Below are positions 36,486 to 46,195 of a DNA stretch of 64,000 bases, in pieces. A program made the translations under genes and the position numbers. Numbering within the stretch: the first letter of the stretch is position 1; each line of letters begins with the position of its first letter. Source of the stretch: Ditylenchus dipsaci (taxonomy: Eukaryota; Nematoda; Chromadorea; Rhabditida; Anguinidae); NCBI GenBank assembly GCA_004194705.1, contig SADC01000274.1:124001-188000 (forward strand), in the 5' to 3' direction. Below the pieces are notes generated by a model. The model was given only the letters and a program-made list of their open reading frames with translations. It had not been told where the DNA came from and did not search any database.

Positions 36486-37016
36486 TCAAGGCTTGCAATG
36501 GCGAGTAATTTCACGTTGAGTCTCTTTTGTCTTTTTTTGAACAATTTTTTTCATAATTATATTTTCTTTGACATTCTGAAGGGTCTTTATGAAACCACAC
36601 TTGGTATACAAGTCTATAGCCTCTTCATCATCTTTTTTGACTTCTAGTTGAACAACTATTTTTGTGTATTTTGGATTCAATTGGTATCTATAATCTATAT
36701 CACGAAAAAATCCTTCCATCATTTGGCGTAGATAGCTGAGTTTCAAATAGCTATATCCTGCTCGTGCACTGACCAAATTCAGAGAAAGTTTTTTTCCTTC
36801 ATCTTCATCTTCTTCTTTTTCTTCAAAACGCGTAGAAATTTCGTCCTTCTTTTTTTCGCCTCTTTCTTCACAATGCAAAACATATTTCCTGAAAACACGG
36901 CAGTTAGTAAAAAGCAGCTCCAAATTACTGAACTGAGCGACTAATTTATTTTTTCCAGCACCGAATTTGTATAACCCAGTTTTTGAAAAAAACTTAAAAC
37001 TTGTGATTTTGCACAC
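36486..37016 (-). CDS. GNAT-fold acetyltransferase-like ORF in the palindrome centre
   Basis: An open frame of 176 codons. The C-terminal half reads SYLRQMMEGFFRD, then a strand-like KIVVQLEV, then DDEEAIDLYTKCGF, which is the characteristic helix-strand-helix and LYxKxGF motif of GNAT N-acetyltransferases of the RimI/NAA50 type. The acetyl-CoA loop expected just before (Q/RxxGxG) is only recognisable as SARAGYSYL, so binding may be weakened. A Glu/Lys-rich stretch (residues about 52-76) separates this from an N-terminal segment with no family match. A possible acceptor near 36890 suggests that the true first exon differs from the ORF start. It is single copy, between the two arms. Confidence 0.55.
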   Translation of the reverse strand: MCKITSFKFFSKTGLYKFGAGKNKLVAQFSNLELLFTNCRVFRKYVLHCEERGEKKKDEISTRFEEKEEDEDEGKKLSLNLVSARAGYSYLKLSYLRQMMEGFFRDIDYRYQLNPKYTKIVVQLEVKKDDEEAIDLYTKCGFIKTLQNVKENIIMKKIVQKKTKETQREITRHCKP

Positions 37017-37139
37017 ATAATTAACCTTAGAAAAGCTAAAACAGGAAATTAGGCGAAAGATTTCATAATTAGGTGCTGGATTTCATTATTTTCGATTAAG
37101 GGGAGCTGCCAACCTGTGTGGCTAGAAATTTTCTTCATG

Positions 37140-37330
37140 TATTGCACAGTGGTGAGCGTTAGAGTTTTGATGGCACGCTAGTTATTTCGGATTACTTGGC
37201 CAATATCTAAGGTTAATTTGGGTCGCTGACATTAAATATGGCGTTTAAAAGTCGAATCATCCGTAGAAATTGGTTAAACAATCCAAAATAGTTAGCATGC
37301 CACCATGTGGGGTCGAACCTGCGCATTTTT
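37140..37330. repeat. Decayed tRNA-like TIR element
   Basis: GTGGTGAGCGTTAGAG and GTGGGGTCGAACCTGCGC are the A-box-like and inverted B-box-like parts seen at 15166 and 45577. GTCGAAT...CCGTAGAAATTGG matches the interior of the 45577 copy. Confidence 0.5.
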
Positions 37331-37836
37331 TTATTAATAGCCTAGTGGACGTGAAATCAAAAGGTAGACATAGGTCATAAATAAAAGATTTCTAATTTTT
37401 CGTTTAAAAATTAGATCAGTCTAAAATCCAGACTCAACGACAAATATAAGAGAAAAGAAGGAAAATTTTTTTCTTCTCTCGTATGGAAATTGCGAAAAGT
37501 GGTTTTTTGGCACTTGTTTACTTCGGCGGAGGAGGCTGGCCTAATGTAAAGTCAACTTTTTTCGCTTAGACGAAGCCTCAGGCGCATGGAAGGCCAGCGT
37601 ACGGAAGTTGTGACTAATAATGTCTTACGCACTTTTTGCAGATTCTGGGACATTTATTTGGGTGCTCTTTGCTTAAATTCAAAAACTAAAATTTAATAGG
37701 TGGTTCTACTATTCGCTACTAGGGCCAATTTTTAAGTTAGCTTTATAAAAACTAGAAGCCATTCAAAATTTGAGATCTCTCACTCCAGTCAAAATTGAGG
37801 AGTTTTTCAGTTTCCCAAAAGTTTTATTGAATTGTC

Positions 37837-38071
37837 GACGCTAGTAGCGAATACCCCCCCCCCAATTTTTGCTTCTCAAACTTAAGTGAAGACTACCCAA
37901 ATTTATGTCCCAGACCCCGGAAAATGTGCGCAAACTCTTTATTAGTCACAACTTCCGTACGCTGGCCTACCCCCCAGCCTAAGGGCTAAGCCTAAACTTG
38001 TTGTTTGCAAGGGTAGTTACAGCAATTTTTAAAGGTCGGATGCTTGGGGGGGGGTATTCGCTACTAGCGCC
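37837..38071. mobile_element. GGCGCTAGTAGCG-family hAT-type MITE with exact 8-bp duplication
   Basis: GACGCTAGTAGCGAATAC plus a C-run at the left and the inverse at the right. It is flanked by GAATTGTC on both sides (37829-37836, 38072-38079). A truncated inverted relative lies just upstream at about 37545-37720. Confidence 0.88.
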
Positions 38072-38339
38072 GAATTGTCTAATAGTGACTTATTTGAATG
38101 ACGGTGCGCTGGCTTTCCGTGATTCGGTGCTTTTATTAAATTCAACCCAAATAAAAAATTCAAAGAATTAATTTCAAAAAAATTCAATTTTGTTAACCTA
38201 TGGTCAATCTCAAGTTCACACAAATTGGCTTGCATCGTGACCACACTTGAGTTTTCTCTCTCTTGCAGTGCGTAAGCAAATTTAACACTTTTTTAGAATT
38301 TGGTTCATATTCCATTTTGGAATTTCGACAAAATAAAAA

Positions 38340-38843
38340 TTAGTTAAAACATTTTGAAGTATAATGTTTGTCGTTTCCATTTGAATGAAAAAATTCTTCT
38401 GACTTTTGTCTGCCAGAAAAAACAACCGATAAGTGCTGCTGCGTTAGCTCTAAATTTCTCTTTTCTTTTCTTGTTTCATTTTTGTTTATTGTTCTCAGTT
38501 CCAGATACCAAAAGTTCTTGTATTCATAGTGGTAGAGTATAGTGCTGTAGGAATCTGGAAGTTCTTCATCCACAAAATATGAAGCGATTTGCTTATTGTC
38601 TTTATAGTTAAAATTGATCGTCTGTTTAAAAGCATCTTCAAATTCTTTGAGTGGTGTTTTGGTGGGCTGGAGCTTTTTGTCCTCTTGTTGAAACAAGTTT
38701 TTAATAATTTGCAGCTTGGGTGTATCCAAAAAAGAATCGCGAGCTTTTTTGTGCTTAATGTTCTCGCAGTCATATTTGGCTGATGTCCACTGACAAATAA
38801 GCAGCAAGGAAAGCAGAATAATTGCGTTGGTAAAAAAATCCAT
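38340..38843 (-). CDS. Unrecognised secreted protein, copy 2, frame-shifted tail
   Basis: This is the inverted duplicate of 35592-36092, with the same leader MDFFTNAIILL and the same acceptor before the ATG. Replacements cluster at KKARDS (KKADHS in copy 1), EFEDAFKQ and NFNYKD. After ETRKEK an A-run is one base shorter than in copy 1, so the last 38 codons are read in another frame (RNLELTQQ...). The conserved nucleotide sequence still encodes the copy-1 tail in the other frame. This is either a truncated or altered paralogue or a homopolymer error. Confidence 0.68.
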   Translation of the reverse strand: MDFFTNAIILLSLLLICQWTSAKYDCENIKHKKARDSFLDTPKLQIIKNLFQQEDKKLQPTKTPLKEFEDAFKQTINFNYKDNKQIASYFVDEELPDSYSTILYHYEYKNFWYLELRTINKNETRKEKRNLELTQQHLSVVFSGRQKSEEFFHSNGNDKHYTSKCFN

Positions 38844-41548
38844 CTAAAAAATAAAGTAGAAAACTGGTAAGCCAAGTTCTCTTATTTTTTTTTGTGGTAG
38901 AATAGTGTTTTTGTCGATGCGAAGGCCGGTGTTGAAAATGTTTGGTTTGGTTAGGTGTCATGTCGGTGAGGCAGTTATGGGTCCACATATTTTAAAAGTG
39001 TTAAAAAAAACTCTATAAAGAATTTTTGGCGTTACTCGGTTTCACGCACCGAGCAGCGCTGAAAATTGCGCCAAACACTTATACCATATTGCAGAGCAGA
39101 TCAATAACTATAAAACCCAATTTACAGAATGATTTCTAAAAACCAAAGTGTTGATCCTTATAAAAACATCCCATATAAAAAGACTAAAAGTCGAAAAAAT
39201 TAAAAAAACCTTGTTTTTGGACATTTTCAGTTTTTCTTTTCAAATTCCAAATCTCGACATTTCTATTTTCAAAAGTTTTCTGTAGACTTTTAAGCACTTA
39301 ACCTGCGCCAAAACATAGTGTTAGAATATTATTACAGGGCATACATCTTTATCCGATTTTTTGACCGCTAATTTATTTAACCGAAACTGAATATTCGGCG
39401 ATTGAAAGTCCCGGTTTTTCTTTGTTATGTCAATATATCCTATATGACTGAGTCAATTTCATAATGTTAATAAAATTCGCTAGAGAATGACCAGGACTAC
39501 AAGATGACATAGTTTGCGCGAAAAAAAATTAAAAATTAAAAGTGGTCCCACATATCAACGAGGCAGTGGAACAGCCAAGAGGGTTTAGCACATGCCCCCC
39601 CCTCGTCAGTTTAAAACAGTGTAGGTAAGATGGCAAAAAAATTCGAGTCCGCCCCGTCACAAATTTTTGGCTACGCCTGTGTAACAAGGGCATACTAACA
39701 AGGCTTTTGCGTAACTTTTTTCTCGAAAAATGGTGGTTTGAGGTGGCCATCGAAAATTTTGAAGGGAGGGGTATAGAACAGTAGCGTCAAAACGTCATTT
39801 TCCAGTATTTTCCATAATATGGATTTCCATAATGCACTTGGATTTCTATAATCCATCTAGGCTTAAAGATAAAATCGTGAGAATTTTCCAAACTTTCGAC
39901 TCTAAAGTTTTAGGGGCACAGCAAATCTGAAACAGATTTTTTTTTAATTTTTGCAAAATAACTGACAAAATTTCTAACTCTATTTTATCTATTCACAGTA
40001 TTGAGAAACAATCTTAGCACACTACCGAAATTTATCTTGAAAAAATTTGCGAAATATTAAAGGAGATATGATTAAAATTTTGCTTCAGATGCCATATTTA
40101 TATAGTGGTATGCAGGCGAAAATTCAAATTTTGATAGCAGCATGATCTTTCCTAAAAATCGATGATCACAAATTTCTGTTATTGAATATCGGAAAAAGGG
40201 ACATTTATGAAAAAATAGGGCACGTGATTTTGTCAAAATTTGCAAAAATCAGCAAAATCAATAAATTTCTCTTGTGATCTATTTGTGAAAAAGATTTTGC
40301 TATCCGTGCTTCTGCTGTTATAATAATATTTCACTTCTCCAATTTTCGATTACCGTAAATGCTCTAATAGAACCCCCAGGGCTTTATTTTTCAATAAACC
40401 TCTAGAGGGGGCTCTACTAGGATGCGGGGCTCTATTGGAGAAGGGGTTGGCGAATTGTTCTTGTCAAGGCCGATTTATCGTGACAATGTCAACCGGCAGT
40501 AATTTCAACCTTTGTTTTTAGTTCACCGTAGGAATAATTGTTTGCCATTGTTTTGACCGTTGCGCAAAGTTGACCATGAACAGGTTGTGACGGCAATTTG
40601 CTTGCTCGATGGTCAATTTTTCAACAGCGAAATAATATTGACGGCCAAAATCGCGAGGGTCTAATTTAAATGACGGTCTAATTATCCTAATTTTTCACGA
40701 ATTTTTCAAGTTAAATAATACAAATAAGTAAAAAATGATGCAAAGCAGCGCAATTTTTCCAAAAGTAGGTTTTCACGGATTCGGTTTTGGTTTCGGCGAA
40801 AAATTAATTCGGTTTCGATTTTTACAAACTAAAATTCCGATTCCAGTTTAAGTATAAATAAAGATTCCGAGCGAACTCTTATGTGTACAGAAAATTGCTG
40901 ACCATTGAATGTTCATGGCATTCGCGCCTGGAAATATTCAGACCTGAAATTGCAGGACTTAAAATCACTAAAATAATTTTCCTTTATCAAATTAATTAAT
41001 ATAATGATATATTAGTTACGAACAGGCTTGGCCCCGGGACGGGATCCAACAGGTTTCCCGGTATCCCGGTCCGGAAATTTCGAAAATCATGGTCCGTTTC
41101 CCGGTTTTCCGAAATCGAAAATCTCGTTTCCCGTTTTAGCATTTCTCAAAATCCGGGAAAAATCCGGGATCAAACAAAAATGGGAATAGTCTTGAAGCGA
41201 AATATTTTTGGTTTCTTTATTCGTTCATCGCCATTTTTTGTTTGCTCTTATTCTTTCATTTTTTTGTGTTTTCTTTTTTTTTGGCGGACACCGACACAAT
41301 ATCCCCGTAGTCACAATATCCCCGAGCAAATTTAAATCAAATTTAAAATCTTTTTAAGCAGTAAACTTCGGTAGGCGGTGAATTGACCCGCGATAATTGT
41401 AGGTAGGTAGGAGAATCACCTCGTACCTCCTCTAACAAATTTGTAAGTGGCTATCCACCTCCAGAACCTGCAATTTTTTGAATTCAGCCAAAAGTATATA
41501 AAGACTATTGCTTCCTACATAAAATCATGTCCTGAGTACAGTTTGATA

Positions 41549-41718
41549 CAGTCAAATCTTGAAAATCCGCCATCCCATGGGACCGATCCTAGGGTGGCGG
41601 ATTATCGAAGTGGCGGTTTAGCGGGGGTAAACTTTGTTGAGTATCTCTGATGGCCAACCAAATCGGGCTTATCGAGGGTGGCGGTTTAGCGGGGTGGCGG
41701 ATTATCGAGGTTTGACTG
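41549..41718. mobile_element. Tigger-like MITE
   Basis: CAGTCAAATCTTGAAAATCC and inverse GGATTATCGAGGTTTGACTG are flanked by TA. Inner repeats of GGTGGCGGATTATCGA are present. Confidence 0.88.
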
Positions 41719-41936
41719 TAATACCAAATTATGAATGCAGCTACCAAAACCGCGGTAACGGAGTTTTCACCGTATATTTTCTTAAAAGCCATCATTATAC
41801 TCTAAAAGACTACCGATTCGCCCCGTATTTTCTAAAAAAATTATATAGCTATATCTTTGTCTTGAAAAGTATACTTCACAATTCAAATATTTTTCTATGA
41901 ACCGACTGCACTTTTGCGGGATCTCCCACGTAGCAA

Positions 41937-43045
41937 CAGAACCAAGTGGTCGTGCTAGGGGAAACTTGTTAAAAACGAAATTCGCCAAATACGAAATTTG
42001 CAAAAAAACAAATTTGCTAAAACGAAATATGCCAATACAAAATTTGCCGAAACGAAATTTGGCCAGCGAACCAACAGGGTGGACCAAGGCAGTTTTTACG
42101 TTTTTTTTCGAAATTTTCGAAACTGTGTCCTAACCACCTAAAACACCCCAGACAACCAAAAACCACCTAAAACAGCAAAAACCAGCCAAAATCACACTAA
42201 ACAACCAAAACACCCCAAACCACCCGAAACCATCCGAAACTACACAAAACAAATTTTGTGGGAATTTGAATCTTTAGTCTGAACCAACCAAACCAAGTGG
42301 TCGTCCACTTGGATCGAAATTTTATTTTCACGTTTCAAAACTAGTTTTCTAGACTAATTCGTGCACGCTTAACATGGTTGACAGTGGCAAAATGCCGTTT
42401 TCTCAGTTATTTTTGAGTTTTGGCAAATAATTGATTTCACCAAAATCTATTATTCCCAAAACTCAAAAATTTCTTCATAAAACGTTATTTTAGCACTGCC
42501 AAACCATGTTCAGCGTTCACGAATTAGTCCAGAAAACAGGTTTTGGAATTCAAAACGTAAAAAAGATTTTTTGATCCAAGTCGACGACCACTTGGTTTGG
42601 TTGGTTTAGACTAAAAATTTAAATTAGATTTATAAATTTAAATTTTTGTTTGGTGAAGTTTTGAATGGTTTCTGGTAGTTTTTGGTGTTCTGGGTGGTTT
42701 GGTGTGATTTTGGGTGGTTTTGGGTGATTTTGGATGGTTTTCGATGGTTCGGAGTGGTTTTAGGTGGTTAGGACACAATTTCAAAAATTTTGAAAAAAAA
42801 CGAAAAAAATGCCTTGGTCCCCCTGTTGGTTCGTTGGCCAAATTTCGTTTCGGCAAATTTTTACAGACTTTCATTTTTCATTTTTACAGACCAGGTGAAA
42901 TTGTTTGGATGCCTATTTGGGGCATTTCGTATTGGCATATTTCGTTTTGGCGCATTTTGATTTGGCAAATTTCGTATTGGCAAATCTCGTTTTGGAAAAC
43001 ATACGTTTGGCAAATTTCGTTTTTGGCAAGTTTCCGCTAGCCAGT
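41937..43045. mobile_element. Minisatellite-armed foldback element with nested hairpin
   Basis: Arms of AATTTCGTTTTGGCAA-type repeats (41960-42065 and, inverted, 42835-43030) meet GTTCGCTGGCC-type and CCTTGGTCC blocks on the inner side. Between them are a run of CCAAAACCACC-type repeats (42125-42240, inverted at 42655-42770) and the 310-bp palindrome at 42272-42620. No transposase was seen. Confidence 0.65.
42272..42620. repeat. Copy of the 310-bp palindrome MITE
   Basis: Ends TTTAGTCTGAACCAACCAAA and inverse, including AAGTGGTCGTCCACTTGGAT. The arms contain AACATGGTTGACAGTGGCAA and complement. Same family as 1005-1299 and 49178-49491. Confidence 0.85.
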
Positions 43046-43170
43046 GGTCGTCTACTTGGATAAAAGAAATTTTGTTTTTTGGGTTCCAAAACCGGTTTCT
43101 GCGCTAATTAAAGCATTCTAAAGATGTTTCGACAATTTCAGGCAAGTCAAATCGATATATCAGTAAGTGC

Positions 43171-43876
43171 TAGGGTTGGCGACGAGTACTTAACCGAGTA
43201 ATTAGCCGAGTGATTACTCGCTAATTACTGCTGATTACTTCGACTATTTGACGGGCAACAAAAATCGGACAAATACTTTTGAACTGCCGTAAAAATATAG
43301 GGAGAGATTTCAGTGAGAGACTGGAGTTTTCAGTTCGAATTATTTTGTTTATGTGGTACGGTCGTCTGTCTCGTATTTTATCGCTCGCTTTTATTGTTAT
43401 TCATTATCTCTGTAATTCGTTTCTTTCAGTTTTAAAATGTCTTCGCGATTTAAGCCGCTTTCTTGGTGCTGGACGTACCTCAATCGCGTAAAGGAAAAAG
43501 ATGGAAAGGGGAAAACGGTCGTTGTTGGAATGCGCGCTATATTACGAATACTGAGAGAATGGAGAGGCACTTGGAAGTAATTTTAATTGCAGTTTATAGA
43601 TCGGTTAATTTGGCGATTAATTTAGAACTGCAACAAAGTCGGTGCCGAAGCAAGAAAGTTGATCGACGCAAAGCTGAAGAAGACAGCGGCAGCCGATGAA
43701 TCGCCTCTGAAGAAGATCGCCAAGTTGTCAGAAAGCGTGATGTGTCGTCACAAGCGAGCTCGCCGTCGTTGGAGAATTGGATTCAAAGCACTCCGAAGGA
43801 AGAAGAAGATGCAATTGACATATTGTTGACACATCGTTTGATTTACCTGGCCCTGTCGCCACCTGCTTTTAGCTAA
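43171..43876 (+). pseudogene. hAT transposase 5' fragment (BED zinc finger)
   Basis: The end-like TAGGGTTGGCGACGAG precedes an ATG at 43437, eight bases after a TTTCTTTCAG acceptor. The protein starts MSSRFKPLSWCWTYLNRVKEKDGKG, the aromatic-rich start of a BED-type zinc finger, and then ERMERHLE, its His end, but the Cys pair lies across a frame break. After an intron-like GTAATT...TTATAG, the frame continues with KLIDAKLKK and, after another break, DAIDILLTHRLIYLALSPPAFS, matching the hAT region before 'VEN'. The RNase-H core and the right terminal repeat are absent. Confidence 0.65.
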
Positions 43877-43989
43877 CAAAAGAATCTAGTTAAATACTTC
43901 CGAATATTAGCTTACAACTTCATTATGTAGCACTATAAAATTTGTGCACTCAGAAGGATTTGAACCCTAACATTTGCCTGGGATATTAT

Positions 43990-44345
43990 GACTGCGGAAA
44001 ATTAATCATCTGTTTGTTTGACAAAAATCCCGTTTCCCGGCGGGATTCCCAGTACTTTTCAAATCCCGGTACCGTTTTTTTAATTTTTCGAAAATTTCGT
44101 CCCGGTTTCCTGTTTCACTCCAAATGCCAAGGCTAAAAAATTTAAAATAAGATTGATATTATGATAATGGTCACGCATGAAACCAGAAATGTCGTTTTAA
44201 TTTGCTATAGACATCCAATGGTTAGACATTTCGCGTACACATGGGTAAAAATTGCCTTTGATGGCAATTTTTGAAAAAATAGTGAACAAAATAAAATATC
44301 GAAAATATTTTGACGTTTCAAACTACATCAAAAGGCATTTAAAAA
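43990..44345. repeat. Relative of palindrome arm sequence
   Basis: CCCGTTTCCCGG...GGTACCG, then CAATGGTTAGACATTTCG, TACACATGGGTAAAAATTG and TTTTGACGTTT. The same ordered blocks occur at about 30975-31680 in the left arm. This suggests that the arms contain an older dispersed repeat. Confidence 0.6.
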
Positions 44346-44639
44346 TGAAAAAAAACTGAAGAGCAAGGTGCAGGAGTAGAACTCGAGAGCATCAATCTGA
44401 CAATGACAAGGAACCTCGCGAACTTGTTTTTCACTTGCCCACGAAAGTTTAGTCTTATTATATAGTCAATATGAATCAAATCTGTTGAGATCTAGAGCCC
44501 GTAGGCCAAAAGTTGGGATTAGAAGTATAGTGAAGTATTGAAAAACTACAGGGGAAACCAAGGTATTTGCATAGGTCACAGGTTCGAATACCCTAGAGTA
44601 CACCCTATTTTTTACGCTAATTTTTTTTATTTTCCAATA

Positions 44640-44765
44640 GTAATTGACATATAAGAATACGATTTGCACCAAAAAGAATTCGGTTTGCACCAAAATAAAA
44701 TCTTTTTGCACCAAAAAAGATTCAATTTGCACCAAAAAAAAAGCTTTTTCGCACCAAATTTTTTT
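44640..44765. repeat. TTTGCACCAAAA tandem repeat
   Basis: Five imperfect copies of a TTTGCACCAAAAAAGATT-like unit. Overlapping short ORFs on both strands reflect this repeat. A tRNA-like GGTCACAGGTTCGAATACCC lies just before it (44571-44590). Confidence 0.7.
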
Positions 44766-44875
44766 GGCAGAAAAAATACATATCCTACCGTTTTATCATT
44801 CGTGTGTTTTGTTGGTTAAAAAATAGATTTTCGAAGAATCAGTGTCCCAGGTCATAAATTCCGCCTCAAACTTAC

Positions 44876-45033
44876 AAAGTTCCAGGATAAGTGTTGTGAC
44901 AGACTCCATCATTGTAGCAAACATTCACATTACAACTGTTTGGAGGCACAAACACTGGGCAAGAGCATTCATCATGAGCTAAAGCGTTTACTCCAACGAT
45001 GGCTGTGTTGTTAGCATCTACCATGACGTCGAA
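44876..45033 (-). CDS. Non-chordate classical cadherin Cys-rich/EGF exon
   Basis: A single 158-nt exon bounded by TTTTTAG and GTAAGTTT. It encodes [21 protein letters not shown] then [20 protein letters not shown]. The pattern N-T-x-x-x-G-V-N-A followed by paired Cys and C-xNGG/DGV-C is that of the Cys-rich/EGF part of the primitive classic cadherin domain in Drosophila CadN-like proteins, just outside the membrane. The following EGF half and laminin-G exons were not found nearby. It ends in phase 2, with TT awaiting the next exon. It lies downstream of the cadherin tail at 53-55.7 kb on the same strand, so it must come from another copy or a rearranged gene. Confidence 0.8.
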
Positions 45034-45576
45034 CTAAAAATATTAATTTTTTGTTGTTATAAATTTTGAACAACTTCGGAAACACTCTTGAGTTCCCGTA
45101 CTTTTGATCAACGAATTTTGTATAGCCTAGGTTTTCTAATCTGCCGTAACTTAGGAGAGTTACAGCTACTTTTCTGACAAATTTGTAAAGTCAGTTGTAT
45201 AACCTCTAAAATTATAGACATCTGACAGAGCCTAGAAACAAGCCTCAATGACAACTTTTTTCGCGAAAAAAACACAAACTTTTAATACCAAAATGTTTCT
45301 CAGATACTGTTGATTGTTTTGAGTATTCAACTTATCACATGATATTGGTCAATATCATACATGATCTGAGCCAAAATCTGTTACCTAATTCTTATCTAAT
45401 CTGTGGGTCATATTATGGATTAGATCAGGTGATATCAAGTGGCATGCTTCATCATAGAATTACCGGTTTATAAAAAAATTGAGAAAATTAGAAAGTTAGT
45501 GAAAATTAGAATGTTTTACATTTGCTGTTTAACATCTGCAGATTCTGTGAAAGGCAAGGTTTTACTGCTTAAAAGA

Positions 45577-45930
45577 CCATAGAAAGTGTAGGTGGTGAAG
45601 CCATTTAGGTTCAAAAAAAACTGGGCTGCGTGGTGCAGTGGGTAAGCGTACATGTTTTTTTGGCCAAAACGGTGTGCAGGTTCGATCCCACGTAGTGACA
45701 CCATATTTTTTGGCTTATTCAACCAGTTCTAGAGGTAATTTGGTCGCTGATTCCGAATTTAGCGTCAAAAGTCGAATTACCCTTAGAAATGGTCAAATAT
45801 GCCAAAACAATATATTGCCGCTATGTGGGATCGAACTTGCACACCATTTTGGGCCAAAAAACCTGAACGCTTACCCACTGCGCCATGGAAGCCACTTTTT
45901 CAGACCTAAGTCGTTTTCTCCTTTAAATTT
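45577..45930. mobile_element. TIR element with tRNA-like sequence in both arms
   Basis: Inverted ends carry GAAGCCATTTAGGTT / GACCTAAGTCG. The left arm has GTGGTGCAGTGGGTAAGCG (A box) and GGTTCGATCCCACG (B box), spaced as in a tRNA with a 40-nt insert. The right arm has the inverse (GTGGGATCGAACTTGCAC, CGCTTACCCACTGCGCCA). Related to 15166-15504. Confidence 0.75.
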
Positions 45931-46195
45931 TTCTAAAATACTCTAACAAGCAAAAATAACTTTTGTCCCACAAGATGGGGTGGACCTTGCCAATCATTTT
46001 GGGACGTAAACACTAACACTTATCGAATGCGTAAAAAAATTTTAAAAATTAAAAAAAATTAGTCCGACCTTCAAATGTAATCCGGCTCATTTAATTGATC
46101 CGAGTCCATCGAAGTTGGTTAGAGGAATTAGAGACGGTGAAAAATAATCCTGGCTGTCGATTAATAGAAGTTTTATGGTAATTCTAGTTTTTTAG

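Larger units (their letters stand above)
29949..41214. repeat. 11.3-kb palindrome with duplicated secreted-protein gene
   Basis: The left arm (about 29949-36150) and the right arm (about 38290-41214) are inverted copies. Alignable landmarks run from AAACCAAAAATATTT at both outer ends to just past the stop codons of the paired ORFs. The unique centre is about 2.1 kb. The left arm is longer because of three insertions and one tandem duplication, listed separately. The outer boundaries show no convincing target duplication. It could be a large foldback element, a segmental inverted duplication, or partly an assembly artefact. The arms differ by many substitutions and by whole insertions, so a simple read-through chimera is unlikely. 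Confidence 0.85.

Noticed and set aside
45636..45700. Possible tRNA gene
   Set aside because: A and B boxes are present, but the spacing is too large and the acceptor stem does not pair. The sequence is part of an inverted-repeat element.
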